NCBI GenBank assembly: GCA_031553595.1
Contig: JAVBLI010000016.1
Location: 186,001-250,000, forward strand
DNA length: 64,000 bases
Origin: RGIG3701 sp031553595
GTDB taxonomy: Bacteria; Planctomycetota; Planctomycetia; Pirellulales; Thermoguttaceae
Direction: 5' to 3'
Made by a program: the position numbers and the translations under genes. Each line of letters begins with the position of its first letter. Position 1 is the first letter of the stretch. Under the pieces are notes generated by a model. The model saw nothing but the letters and a program-made list of their open reading frames with translations. It was not told where the DNA came from and searched no databases. Positions 35,225 to 44,247 of the stretch are shown piece after piece.

Positions 35225-35243
35225 GATTTCCTCTCGCTGCACG

Positions 35244-35867
35244 TTAAAATTCACTGTCCACCATCCGCCACTCGATGGACTCCATCCCCACCGCCGTGCC
35301 GGCATCATGGGCCCGCACGGTCTGCTGCACCTGCGATTCGGGGTGATAAAAGATCATCAGTTTCGACGGCCCCGCTCCGTCCGCGCCACGTGTTTCCCGC
35401 AGTTGCGCGATCATTTCCTGATCGCTGGGCGCGACGGAATCGTTCACCCAGATCGTATTATCCTCGTCGATGCGGATAATAATATTATCATTGTCGCGCT
35501 CGACGTCCATGATCGAGCGGGCCTCCTGGCTGGATTCCGGCGAGGTCGTGGGCAGGTCCAGCGATTTCTGCATCGCGAAAGAAGCCGTCACCATGAAGAA
35601 AATCAGCAGCAGGAACGTCACGTCCACCATCGGCGTCAGGTCCATTTCCTCGTCGATGCGCGTCCCCTGCTTGAACGCCACGGTCTCCGGCGCCGTTTCC
35701 TCGTCTGCATCCTCGACGACATCCGCCAGGGTGGACGCCGTCGCCTTGCGCTTGACGTGAATTTTCGTCCCGCAGTTCTCGCATGCAAAACGCCCCTGTT
35801 TATCCAGCGCCGCCGGGTTCAGCTCCTGGGAATGCTTGCATTTCGGACATTCGATCATCCTGGCCAT
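35244..35867 (-). CDS. ExbD/TolR-family protein with N-terminal zinc ribbon
   Basis: 207 residues. A cytoplasmic zinc ribbon CPKC (Cys7, Cys10) and CENC (Cys29, Cys32) precedes an acidic linker, then the ExbD core. The membrane helix begins DLTPMVDVTFLLLIFFMV with the protonatable Asp82, the residue that conducts protons in ExbD/TolR/MotB. A periplasmic domain follows. The ribbon is absent from standard ExbD and could bind nucleic acid, a partner or a metal. Second ExbD gene of the operon. Confidence 0.9.
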   Translation of the reverse strand: MARMIECPKCKHSQELNPAALDKQGRFACENCGTKIHVKRKATASTLADVVEDADEETAPETVAFKQGTRIDEEMDLTPMVDVTFLLLIFFMVTASFAMQKSLDLPTTSPESSQEARSIMDVERDNDNIIIRIDEDNTIWVNDSVAPSDQEMIAQLRETRGADGAGPSKLMIFYHPESQVQQTVRAHDAGTAVGMESIEWRMVDSEF

Positions 35868-35878
35868 ACGCGCCCGCC

Positions 35879-36364
35879 CTAATCTTCTTTCTTTTTCGAG
35901 TCGTCCACGGCCATATACAATTTCACGCCTTCCACCTCCGAGACCGCACGGCGGATTTCCTCCAGGTCTTTCTGCTTCAGGTCTTTATCGATTTTCAGTA
36001 GCACGTCCATCACGCCTTTGCGCTTCGCCTCGGTCACGGACTGGATGATCGATGAAGTTTGCAGTTCGGGTGTCGACGAAAAGGTGTTTTTCCGCGAGCC
36101 GTCCATCTGGGAGACGGTCGGCAGCGCACCTGGATTGTATTCGACCATGAACGTTAGCGATTTCACGTCGCTGACCGCCGTGCCGTAAATCGCGGGCGGA
36201 AGCAGCACGCTCTGCATCTGCTGCGAGGAGCACACGAGGAAATAAATCAGCAGCAGGAATACGATATCGATCATCGGCGTGATGTCCATCTCTGAATCGT
36301 CGCGGATGGGCCGGGGCTTAAAGCCGTCCTCTTCCGGTTCCATGGTCGCAGGATCAGTCACCAT
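35879..36364 (-). CDS. ExbD/TolR biopolymer-transport protein
   Basis: 161 residues: an acidic N-terminus, a single helix MDITPMIDIVFLLLIYFLV with the proton-carrying Asp33, and a periplasmic domain that is partly rich in polar residues. Together with the ExbB/MotA-like product it forms a proton-driven stator. Its stop is 11 bases from the start of the zinc-ribbon exbD. The ATTCGC-type repeat near 36384-36412 separates it from exbB. Confidence 0.93.
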   Translation of the reverse strand: MVTDPATMEPEEDGFKPRPIRDDSEMDITPMIDIVFLLLIYFLVCSSQQMQSVLLPPAIYGTAVSDVKSLTFMVEYNPGALPTVSQMDGSRKNTFSSTPELQTSSIIQSVTEAKRKGVMDVLLKIDKDLKQKDLEEIRRAVSEVEGVKLYMAVDDSKKKED

Positions 36365-36406
36365 AAAAATATTCCTTTTTCTTCATTTCGCATTACGTAC
36401 TTCGCA

Positions 36407-37054
36407 TTATTTCCGCGGCACGACATCCCGGAAGTATTCCAGGAAACGGGCCATGCCGCTGGCCATCAGGTCTTCCATTTTGCGGATGCGGACGTTGATC
36501 TGCGTGCAGGCGATGATCAGCGGTACGGCGATCGCCAAACCCAGCGCCGTGGTGATCAGGGCCATGGAAATGTTCCCGGCCATTGCCCCCGGATCCACGG
36601 ACGTGGCGCCGCCGGTGGGATTCGCGAGCTGATCGAAAGCCCCCATCATACCCGTCACGGTGCCGAAAAGACCGAGCATCGGGGCTGACTTGATGACGGT
36701 GTTCACCCAACTGAGGCGGTATTCCAAGTCGGAAAGCACGTCCCGCTGGAAACGCTCGATGAGCATGCCCCGAACTTTCGCGAAACCAAGCTCGCGGTTC
36801 TCCACGGCCATGAGAATCAGCTGCGGCAGCGCCCGCACATCGTTGTCGCAAAGCTCGACGACTTCGTCGAATTTTTTCTCCAGCAGTGGTCCCTCGATTT
36901 CGTCAAGGAATTCATCCTGCTCCTCCTCCGTGCGGAAACGCACCTGAGCCGCCCGCCGCCACACCACGATCACGCAGTACGCGCCCCAGAGGGCCACCAG
37001 TGCCAGCGAGACGTAAATGATGATTCCTAAAATTCCCGTAAGCGTTGATAACAT
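36407..37054 (-). CDS. MotA/TolQ/ExbB proton channel family protein
   Basis: 215 residues with three predicted membrane helices (about 7-30, 110-135, 155-180) and the family core APMLGLFGTVTGMMGAFDQL followed by ISMALITTALGLAIAVP. It builds the pentameric channel around the ExbD dimer that converts proton flow to motion of a periplasmic partner. ATG 37054 with AGGA upstream is chosen; the 31-residue frame extension lacks protein character. The energised partner is probably the toroid protein or proteins encoded at 38099 and 60537. Confidence 0.93.
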   Translation of the reverse strand: MLSTLTGILGIIIYVSLALVALWGAYCVIVVWRRAAQVRFRTEEEQDEFLDEIEGPLLEKKFDEVVELCDNDVRALPQLILMAVENRELGFAKVRGMLIERFQRDVLSDLEYRLSWVNTVIKSAPMLGLFGTVTGMMGAFDQLANPTGGATSVDPGAMAGNISMALITTALGLAIAVPLIIACTQINVRIRKMEDLMASGMARFLEYFRDVVPRK

Positions 37055-37271
37055 GCTTTTTTCCTGAAAATTGATTTGGACTGGTATGTTTAAAATAGTT
37101 TTTGATTTGTTCTGATGGCGGCGGGCTGCAAGCGGCAAACCCTTCAAACGTCATGACCACCATTCGGCCAGCACATATCAGGGCGGAATCGCAATCGGCG
37201 AGCTTGAAACTTACATCTTATAGCTTGTAGCCCGCCGCTATCCCGTTAATCGGTGCGTTTCATTGCCGGTC

Positions 37272-38093
37272 TTAATTTCTGTACGTCTGCTTCATGATGA
37301 AAAACTCGTAGCCGCCGGGCGCGGTTTTGATGCCGAAGGTGGTGGCTCGGATGCGAGGCGCCCGATCACCGGCGTGATTCGTCTCCAGTTTCAGCATGGC
37401 CTGTTCCGTCTTCGTGGGCAGGAATTTGAGGATCAGCTTCCCGGACGCCTTCACGCCGGCGTGCGACAGCAGCTCGACGTCCGCCGCCTGGAGACCGCCT
37501 TTGGTCCACGTGAGGTAAGAGCGTTTTTCGTCGGTGGTCTTCCCACGCCGCACGGAGGGGGAGGAGCTCGAAAAGCCGGTGACGTAAGTCAGTTCGTCGC
37601 CTTTTTCGGGCACGGCCATCTCGATTCCGAAGAAATCCAACTGCCGGGCGTAGGTGTTGAGCGTGTTCCCCTGATCAAAACTTAATTCCCACTGTCGGCC
37701 ACCGGTGCCGGAGCCACGCCCCGTACTGCCGCCCTTGCCCTGCACATCCGACGTAAGGCGGACGTTTTCCATCATCGTCACCGCGTCGGAAATCGCCTCC
37801 AGCGTACTCTCCTGCAGCGGCTCTTCGGCATCCACGATTCCGAGCTGATCGGCCATGGGCTGATCCAACTGGATGCCGTCGTCCATGGAACTGTCATCCG
37901 AAAGATTCGCGAATTCCACGGGAATGGCGACCGTCGTGCGGAAAATGCTGAACGTTAGCCAGAACAGCAGCAGCACCGCGACGACGATTCCCACCAGGAT
38001 CAGCAGCGAAATCAGCAGACTGGATGCTTCATCGTACCGCGACGTTTTCAGCAGGTTACGATTCTGTTGGCGGACGGGAGGATCTTTTACCAT
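37272..38093 (-). CDS. Unknown single-pass membrane protein of the exb operon
   Basis: 273 residues: an N-terminal membrane helix at about residues 25-50, then a periplasmic region with an acidic part, a Gly/Ser/Arg-rich linker (GKGGSTGRGSGTGG) and a beta-rich C-terminal domain containing KTAPGGYEFFIMKQ. It lacks the Ser-x3-His of TonB. Position suggests an adaptor between the secreted toroid protein and ExbB/ExbD. Start could also be TTG 38102, which overlaps the upstream stop; GAGGAG serves either. Family not recognised. Confidence 0.75.
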   Translation of the reverse strand: MVKDPPVRQQNRNLLKTSRYDEASSLLISLLILVGIVVAVLLLFWLTFSIFRTTVAIPVEFANLSDDSSMDDGIQLDQPMADQLGIVDAEEPLQESTLEAISDAVTMMENVRLTSDVQGKGGSTGRGSGTGGRQWELSFDQGNTLNTYARQLDFFGIEMAVPEKGDELTYVTGFSSSSPSVRRGKTTDEKRSYLTWTKGGLQAADVELLSHAGVKASGKLILKFLPTKTEQAMLKLETNHAGDRAPRIRATTFGIKTAPGGYEFFIMKQTYRN

Positions 38094-38098
38094 GTTTT

Positions 38099-39805
38099 TC
38101 AATACTCCTCAAATACCGCGTTCGGGCGCAGCGACAAATACCACTGCTTCCATTTCTGAATGGCCAATTCGCGCTGCGCTTCGGTGAAACCTTCTTTCAG
38201 GCCGAAATCTGTCAGGCGGCGGCTGAGGTTTTTCAGGCCGTCGTTGGCCGCCAGGGCGATCATCGGATCCGGGTCGGTCAGGGCGTAAATCAGCACGGGC
38301 ACGCAGTCCAGATGATTCGATTTTCCCAGCGCCCGCACCGCCGCCTGCCGCGCCTCGGGATCCGGATTCGAAACGAGCTTTTTCAGTTCCGCGGCATGTT
38401 TGGAAACCGCCGACTGCGCGAGCTCCGCAGGCATTTCGGCCAGGGCCGCCACGGCGGATTCGAAATTTTCGTTCGTCGGGTCGCCCAGCGAATCCAACAG
38501 ATCCCCGGCCAGGCCCGTATCCACCTTTTGCACCACTTTCCCGCCCCGCAACTGTATGTTATCCAGGTTTTTCGGCAGCCCACGCCCGGAAATCAGGACG
38601 CCGGGGCCGAAATCTTTCGCCTTTTCGATACTCTGTTTCGTGGAGCGCAGCAGAAACAGCACCGCGAACGCCGTGTCAGAAACGACTTCCTCGGCACCGG
38701 CCCAGCTTCCGTTGGCCGCCTGCTTTTTCATGAGCCACTCCACCCCCAGATTATACCACGGGGGCGAAATCTCCTCCGTCCGCTGGGCCAACTCGCGGAA
38801 ACTCATGTACCGCTCCAGGGCGTAAAGATAATAGTAATTGTACTGCTGTTCCGCCTTCATCGGGATGGCGAAATTTTCCGCAAACCAGGCATCCCCCGCC
38901 GCGATGGCTTTCGCAAATTGCCGCCGGGGTACCGCGGGGACGAAGGCTTTCTCCCGCTTCTTCTTTTCGTCAAGAACCAGGGCCAGCTCGGCGAATTCAT
39001 CCTCGCTGTCACTTTTCATCCCTTTTTCCAGCTCCAGAACATCCGAGCAGATGTACAGACTTCCCATGGCGGCCGCGACCATGCTGAGGCGGATGCCGGT
39101 CTGCGGCACGAGATCATACGTGGAGGTGCTGCCGATGGTTCCCTGATACCCGAACGCCCCGCTGGGATCCTGGGTGCGCAAGAGCCAGTCGCATGTTTTG
39201 TCGAGGAAGGATTTTCGGATGGGCCGGCCGGCCTGCTGCAGCGTCCAGAGACTGAGGCACCCGTACTGCGTCATGGAGGTGTCCGCCGTTTTCGTCAGAT
39301 GCCCCGTCATGTATCCCCAGCCGCCGTACTCGCGCATCCGGGAGTATAACAGTTCCTGCAAATAATCCCGCAGCTTTTCGTGCTTCTCGGGCATGACTTC
39401 CGTCAGAAAAATCAGCGAAATCCCCAGGCTGTAATTATCAATGTCACAGGTTTTGTAATCCTTTTTCTTCATGGAATCGCCGACCACGGCCTGGATGCTC
39501 TGGACGATTCCCGTGAATGCGGGGTGATCGTGCTCGCCGGTATATTTATAAATTGCCAGACCCGCAATCGCGGCGCTGCCGCAGCGCTTTTGGTTGTCGC
39601 CGTGAACGTTCTCCTCCAGGTACTGGATGCCGCTTTTAAGCAACTTCTGCACTTCCGGACTTTTCGGCGTGTATTCTTTCGCCGCCTCCTGCGCCCGCAG
39701 CGGAGTATTCCCCCAGAAAAGCATACAGACCGCCGTCAGCAGGCATCCGGGCAGGACGCTCCGCCACGTTTTTTTACAGAAAAATTCACCGAAATACGCT
39801 GTCAC
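38099..39805 (-). CDS. Secreted toroid protein: squalene-cyclase-like repeats plus HEAT repeats
   Basis: 568 residues. A signal peptide (about 15-38, cleaved near LRA|QEA) is followed by prenyltransferase/squalene-oxidase-type alpha/alpha repeats (GGWGYMTGH, CDWLLRTQDPSGAFGY, WLMKKQAANGSWAGAE). A C-terminal HEAT-repeat section has DPEARQAAVRALGKSN and DPDPMIALAANDGLKNLS. No DxDD cyclase acid motif is visible, so a scaffold or binding role is more likely than terpene chemistry. GTG start at 39805 with GGGGGAG nine bases upstream. First gene of the exb operon. Confidence 0.88.
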   Translation of the reverse strand: MTAYFGEFFCKKTWRSVLPGCLLTAVCMLFWGNTPLRAQEAAKEYTPKSPEVQKLLKSGIQYLEENVHGDNQKRCGSAAIAGLAIYKYTGEHDHPAFTGIVQSIQAVVGDSMKKKDYKTCDIDNYSLGISLIFLTEVMPEKHEKLRDYLQELLYSRMREYGGWGYMTGHLTKTADTSMTQYGCLSLWTLQQAGRPIRKSFLDKTCDWLLRTQDPSGAFGYQGTIGSTSTYDLVPQTGIRLSMVAAAMGSLYICSDVLELEKGMKSDSEDEFAELALVLDEKKKREKAFVPAVPRRQFAKAIAAGDAWFAENFAIPMKAEQQYNYYYLYALERYMSFRELAQRTEEISPPWYNLGVEWLMKKQAANGSWAGAEEVVSDTAFAVLFLLRSTKQSIEKAKDFGPGVLISGRGLPKNLDNIQLRGGKVVQKVDTGLAGDLLDSLGDPTNENFESAVAALAEMPAELAQSAVSKHAAELKKLVSNPDPEARQAAVRALGKSNHLDCVPVLIYALTDPDPMIALAANDGLKNLSRRLTDFGLKEGFTEAQRELAIQKWKQWYLSLRPNAVFEEY

Positions 39806-39964
39806 GCGAACACTCCCCCACGTTCTGGTTAAAACAGACTTTACATTCCTCTTATGGTAATTGTTTCATGCCGAAATGTCAAGCAACGAAGGCTCCGCAG
39901 CGGAAAAAAACCTCAAGAAAGTCCGGTTTTTTCAGCATTTTCTCACGGGGCTGCGCGTGCGGGC

Positions 39965-41416
39965 TTACGGTTCCCGGATGTCCCCTGTCAGGCGGTGCAG
40001 CCAGCCGTTTTTGTGCAGAAGCCGATAATGGAACGGCTGTGGGATGGAACCCCCTTTTTCCATGATATTTCGCTGCTGAAAAACCTCCTGCGTCCGATCC
40101 TCAGCCATGAATTCATCCAGCATGCGTTTTCCGTCCGCGGCGGTCTGTCTCCCGAAACACAGCGGAATGGCGGTGATGAAATCATATTTATCGCCCTGGT
40201 GAAGCGTTTCGCCGGCGACGGCCGCGATGACGGTGTTACAGTTATAAAGGGCCATGTACTTCGCGCGGTACGGCACGGGGCTGTAAATGAAGCCGTCCGG
40301 GTATTTTTCATTAAAGTCGTCGCGAAAACGGATCACGTCCTGCCACGCTTCCTCCGGATTCGGCACATCCACATGCGCCAGTGTTACCGCGGGCTTCAGA
40401 CGGTCATTCGTACTGCGCCCGGCCAGATAATGATTAAACCCCGCCAGGTCGAACGGAAAAGAAATGTCGGACAGAGACGTCCGGCTGCCGTGATTCGCCA
40501 GTCCGTCCCGGTCACGGACATCCAGATTTACGTCATTTATGTAATACCCGTGATCCAGTTTTTCGAAACGCAGCGGCTTCCACCCCCGTGCCGCCCGCCG
40601 CGCGTTCACCTCCTCCGGCGTGCGGGTCACCAGGCAGATGCCGGTATGCGTAAAGCCGCGCATGCGGGAGGAGTAAATATTCAGAGGGGACAGATTATAA
40701 ACGGTGTCATTCGCGTAAATGTAAATGCCGCTCTCGAGTTCCACGGGCCGCCAGTGGGTGTTCGGACGGGCCAGAGAGGTCATTCCGGCATAAATTCCGC
40801 CCAGCATCAGCAGGAGCGTTCCGCCCGTGACGGTGAAACGCAGTAACGCAAGCACCGGGCGCTGCCGGTGCATGATTCCATAAATCCGCAGGATAAACAC
40901 GGCGAGAATCGCGACTGCGGTGAAGACGCTCACCAGAAAAAAAGTCGGCCTCGCTGTTTTTTCTTGCCCGTTTAGAGCGGCCTGTGTGGCGGAGAAATAT
41001 TCCCAATCGAAAAACGCGCCAAGAAAGTATGCCGCGAGCATGCCGGTCAGCACCCAGGCCGCGACGCTTGCGGTCACGGAAGCGGTTACAGACGCGACAC
41101 GAGTGGCGGCGGAAGCAAAAAACGCACACCATGTCCGCCGGCACGCGGGACTTGCGGGACTTTCCGCTGAGGATTTTTCATCCGGCACGCCGTTAACCAT
41201 TTTCCGCAGGGAGCGTTTCAGCACGGCAAATAACGTCCCTGCCACACACGCCCCGGCCAGTCCGCCCGCCGCGCCCAGCAGAAGTCCGAAAAACCGTGCA
41301 TCCAGATCCCACGCCCTGGCTGCCCGCTCCATACAGAAAATGACCCCCGCCAGCAGGAAAAACGCCTCCGCTGCCCGCACCCATTTCCCTGTAAAAAATG
41401 TTCTGTAATACTCCAT
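39965..41416 (-). CDS. Polytopic membrane protein with possible permuted-papain (YiiX-type) C-terminal domain
   Basis: 483 residues. The N-terminal half has about five hydrophobic segments (15-27, 42-62, 118-140, 157-180, 196-215) with an Ala/Ser/Thr-rich loop. The C-terminal half is soluble. It has FTHTGICLV with His257 and, 136 residues later, YNCNTVIAAVAG with Cys393. His before Cys, with a Cys-Asn-Thr motif at a helix start, is the order of circularly permuted NlpC/P60 thiol hydrolases. That assignment is inference. A promoter lies seven bases before the start codon, giving a leaderless message. Confidence 0.6.
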   Translation of the reverse strand: MEYYRTFFTGKWVRAAEAFFLLAGVIFCMERAARAWDLDARFFGLLLGAAGGLAGACVAGTLFAVLKRSLRKMVNGVPDEKSSAESPASPACRRTWCAFFASAATRVASVTASVTASVAAWVLTGMLAAYFLGAFFDWEYFSATQAALNGQEKTARPTFFLVSVFTAVAILAVFILRIYGIMHRQRPVLALLRFTVTGGTLLLMLGGIYAGMTSLARPNTHWRPVELESGIYIYANDTVYNLSPLNIYSSRMRGFTHTGICLVTRTPEEVNARRAARGWKPLRFEKLDHGYYINDVNLDVRDRDGLANHGSRTSLSDISFPFDLAGFNHYLAGRSTNDRLKPAVTLAHVDVPNPEEAWQDVIRFRDDFNEKYPDGFIYSPVPYRAKYMALYNCNTVIAAVAGETLHQGDKYDFITAIPLCFGRQTAADGKRMLDEFMAEDRTQEVFQQRNIMEKGGSIPQPFHYRLLHKNGWLHRLTGDIREP

Positions 41417-41422
41417 TTCTTT

Positions 41423-41450
41423 ATTTTAACGGCCGAGTCATTTTTTTCAA
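41423..41450 (-). promoter_or_regulatory. Promoter immediately before the membrane-protein gene (leaderless)
   Basis: On the minus strand TTGAAA (41450-41445), 16-base spacer, TAAAAT (41428-41423). The -10 box ends seven bases before the A of ATG 41416, which places +1 at or next to the start codon. Confidence 0.6.
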
Positions 41451-41461
41451 GACGCGTGCCC

Positions 41462-41505
41462 GTCATTTCTCATTAACCATTCACCATTTAGCATTACGCA
41501 TTTCC
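41462..41505. repeat. Single arm of CATTTAGCATT/CATTTCTCATT-type repeats
   Basis: Degenerate 7-base units (CATTTCT, CATTAAC, CATTCAC, CATTTAG, CATTACG) between divergent genes. No opposing arm nearby. Confidence 0.5.
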
Positions 41506-41547
41506 CCACGCCCTTCCCATCCTCCGCTTCTCTGGTAAAATGTGCGT

Positions 41548-42738
41548 ATGTTCCGTGTTTTATATGTTATTCCCTCTCTGACCACCTCCGGCGAAACGCA
41601 CCAGCTCATGACACTCGTGCGGCGGTTGCGGCTGCGCGGCGTGGAGGTGCATGTCTGTGTTCTGTCCGTGATGCCCCCTGCGGCGGTCCGAAAACTGACC
41701 GAAATGGGAGCCGTGGTGCATGAATGCGTGGCGCGAGGAAGATTTTCACCCTTTCATGACCGGCGGCTGAAAAAAATCGTGGCGCCGTTTCGGCCCGGCA
41801 TCATTCACTGCTGGGAAACGCCCGCGGCCTTCCCGCTGTGCATGACCGCGCGGATGAAGAAAATCGGTGCGGCGTGGGGTGCGAAAATCGTCAGCACGGT
41901 TCGCCGGACGGATCCGTTTTATGACTGGGCGGGGGTGTATCCGGCAGGGCTGGTGGACGCGGATGTGCTGGCGGCGAATAACACGGCGGTGCGGGCGTTT
42001 TATGAAAAAATCGGCGTGGCGGGAAATTGGCGGGTGGTGCCGGATGGTGTGGAGCCGGGGGATTTTCCGCCGCAGACACCGGAAACGCGGGCCGCGGCGC
42101 GGCGGGAGCTGAGGAAAACACTGAAGCTGCCGGAGTCGGCGGTGCTGGTGGGGTGCGTGGGGCCGATTCGACCGGAAAAGCGGTGGAAATGGGCCGTCTG
42201 GTCCGTGGACTCCATCGTGCGGATTTACCCGGAATCGCACCTGTTATTCCTCGGAAATGACGCCGAAATCCAGCGGCGGACGCTCGTGCCCGCAGACGGG
42301 AATAACGGGCGGGTGTTCCCCCAGCGCGGGCGGCTGGAAACCTTCGCGCGCCAGTATGAACGCAGCGAAATCGTGCACTTTCTCGCGGAACGCCAGGACG
42401 TGGCGGATATTTTGCCCCACCTGGATCTTCTCTGGGCGCCGCAGTCGGTTTTCGGCAGCAGCGTTTCGCTGATTCAGGCGGCACTGGCGGGCGTGCCGAT
42501 CGTCGCCACGGAAACGGAGGGGATTCATGAAATCCTTCCGCCCGGAACGGCGCGTTTTGTGCCCCCGTATGGAGAAACGCTCCAGATTGCCAGTGAGTCC
42601 AGTCGCCTGCTCGAGCATTCCGAAGCCGCCACCTGCCAAACTTCCGCCGCCCGTGCATTTGCCCTGCAAAATCTGACGGCGGAGAAAATGGCGGATGCGT
42701 ACCTCGCGATTTATGAGGAATTGACAATTATCAATTAA
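41548..42738 (+). CDS. Glycosyltransferase, family 4-like
   Basis: A 396-residue GT-B-fold enzyme. N-terminal acceptor domain begins with VIPSLTTSGETHQLMTLVRR. The donor domain has VLVGCVGPIRPEKRWKWAV and, near residue 300, PQSVFGSSVSLIQAALAGVPI followed by VATETEGIHEI, the usual E-x7-type nucleotide-sugar site. Donor and acceptor are unknown. TAAAAT lies seven bases before ATG 41548, so a leaderless mRNA is possible; a good -35 box is missing. The final residues (TIIN) come from an ATTGATA-like stretch. Confidence 0.85.
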   Translation: MFRVLYVIPSLTTSGETHQLMTLVRRLRLRGVEVHVCVLSVMPPAAVRKLTEMGAVVHECVARGRFSPFHDRRLKKIVAPFRPGIIHCWETPAAFPLCMTARMKKIGAAWGAKIVSTVRRTDPFYDWAGVYPAGLVDADVLAANNTAVRAFYEKIGVAGNWRVVPDGVEPGDFPPQTPETRAAARRELRKTLKLPESAVLVGCVGPIRPEKRWKWAVWSVDSIVRIYPESHLLFLGNDAEIQRRTLVPADGNNGRVFPQRGRLETFARQYERSEIVHFLAERQDVADILPHLDLLWAPQSVFGSSVSLIQAALAGVPIVATETEGIHEILPPGTARFVPPYGETLQIASESSRLLEHSEAATCQTSAARAFALQNLTAEKMADAYLAIYEELTIIN

Positions 42739-42739
42739 A

Positions 42740-42772
42740 AAAAGCCCCGCTGAAAAGCGAGGCTTTTTTGTT
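42740..42772. terminator. Bidirectional terminator between glycosyltransferase and pseudopilin genes
   Basis: A run of A, then GCCCCGCT, a short loop, AGCGAGGC and a run of T. It can serve both convergent genes. Confidence 0.8.
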
Positions 42773-42809
42773 CGCCGACCCGCATGCCGCGGATCAGGCA
42801 AGCATCAGA

Positions 42810-43919
42810 TTAGGTAGCTTCCAGCAGCGACGGCGACGGGTCGCCGTTGGCACGCGTGGTGAGGAAGAAGTAAGCCGCGGCGTCGATCTGGGAGGAAACT
42901 CCGTCCGCCGCACCGCCGACATAACCGTGCATGGTGATTCCACCATGGCTGGATCCGGCGCCCTTCTTAAACTTCGCATCGGGTTTGCCGGCACTAGTGT
43001 CCGGGGTGCCGAGCTGGGTTTTGCTGAACGTTTCCCACGGGTATTCGCTCTGCGACCAGTTGCGGTTGAGGTTCGTCTTTTTCACAACCTGGGAATCCTG
43101 GCCATACAGGTTGGCCACGTACTTGTCGGGATGCACATAGGTGATTTCTGTGGTGGCCTTCTGGAATTTCAGCTCGTCGTCGCACGTATACACGCCGCAC
43201 TCCTGGCCGACATTCCAACGGGAGTAGAACTGCTCTTCGGATTCAACGACCGCGAAGGTGTTCGTCGTGCCGTCGGAAATCGAGCCCAGCGACGTCCTGG
43301 AACCGACATACATGACGCCGTCGGACGATTTGGACGTGACACCGCTGCCTTTGTAAACTTCGACCGCCGTGGACGTGCCCTCTTTGGAGCTGACTTCATA
43401 CGACTCCTTCGTGGAGGCGCTCACCGCTTTGTAGTTGGTGATGGCCTGCCGTGGGTCGGCGTTTTCGTCAACAAAAGACGAGGTGCCCGTACTGGGGCAG
43501 CGGAACATCGGCAGTGACCGAGCCAGCGACTCGACCGGGCAGTTGATCGGGCCCGCCGTGGAATTCGTCGTTTCGGTCGTCGTTAATTGTTCGTTGATGT
43601 TCATACGCTTGTAAAGCGCTTCCTGCTCCATTTCGGGCAGGCAGTCAACCAGAAAACTGTAACCGTCTTTTTTGTAGGTGCTGCTGGAACCGGAAGTCCG
43701 CAACACATGGCAAGACGGAGGCAGTCGCTTGTACTTGCTTTCGTACAAGTTGCAAGCCAGGATAAGATCTTTGATCTTCGTCTGGCACGTCAGGCGCCGG
43801 GCTGCTTCACGCGCCTGGTTCACTGCCGGCAAAAGCAGCGTAATCAGAACCGCGAGGATGGCGATAACCACCAGCAGCTCGACCAGGGTGAAGCCCTGGC
43901 GAATCGAGAAACGTTTCAT
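42810..43919 (-). CDS. DUF1559 type II secretion pseudopilin-like protein
   Basis: 369 residues. It starts MKRFSIRQG|FTLVELLVV, a prepilin leader with cleavage before Phe10, followed by the hydrophobic helix and the NQAREAARRLTCQ segment typical of DUF1559. A large beta-rich C-terminal domain follows, with WNVGQECGVY and, near the end, SHGGITMHGYVGGAADG. Planctomycete genomes carry many DUF1559 paralogues, and their exact role is unknown. AAGGAG precedes ATG 43919. Transcribed from a strong promoter 200 bases upstream. Confidence 0.93.
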   Translation of the reverse strand: MKRFSIRQGFTLVELLVVIAILAVLITLLLPAVNQAREAARRLTCQTKIKDLILACNLYESKYKRLPPSCHVLRTSGSSSTYKKDGYSFLVDCLPEMEQEALYKRMNINEQLTTTETTNSTAGPINCPVESLARSLPMFRCPSTGTSSFVDENADPRQAITNYKAVSASTKESYEVSSKEGTSTAVEVYKGSGVTSKSSDGVMYVGSRTSLGSISDGTTNTFAVVESEEQFYSRWNVGQECGVYTCDDELKFQKATTEITYVHPDKYVANLYGQDSQVVKKTNLNRNWSQSEYPWETFSKTQLGTPDTSAGKPDAKFKKGAGSSHGGITMHGYVGGAADGVSSQIDAAAYFFLTTRANGDPSPSLLEAT

Positions 43920-44247
43920 GATACCATCTCCTTGATATAAATGGATGAAAATATGAAATGGTGATGACGCACACACGCCATCGATTTTGGTATATTTTGC
44001 CCGTCGGTATTACGTTTCTGCGATGAAAAAAGTTCGCAAAAAGAGGTCCCCAGACATAAATATTAAGATTATTTCGCACACCCCCTCAGGTACTCTCTTC
44101 ATGCGAAAGCTAAAATCCATTATACTATAACATCGGGCAACTTGTCAAAGGCCCTGCGAATCTTTTCGCGAATTTTCCCCGATTTTCCCCAAAAAATTAC
44201 GTTTCACGCCCGTTTTTCCAAAATTTTTCTCTTGCGGTGAATATTTT
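43920..44247. other. Divergent spacer between the pseudopilin gene and aat
   Basis: 328 bases. Holds the pseudopilin promoter (44119-44148) and its leader of about 190 bases. No ORF or known RNA was seen. Confidence 0.5.
44119..44148 (-). promoter_or_regulatory. Consensus sigma70 promoter of the DUF1559 gene
   Basis: On the minus strand TTGACA (44148-44143), 18-base spacer, TATAAT (44124-44119). Both hexamers are exact consensus. The best promoter seen in the window. Confidence 0.8.

Noticed and set aside
38024..39349. Plus-strand ORF of 441 codons
   Set aside because: Antisense to the toroid/HEAT gene; no recognised motif.
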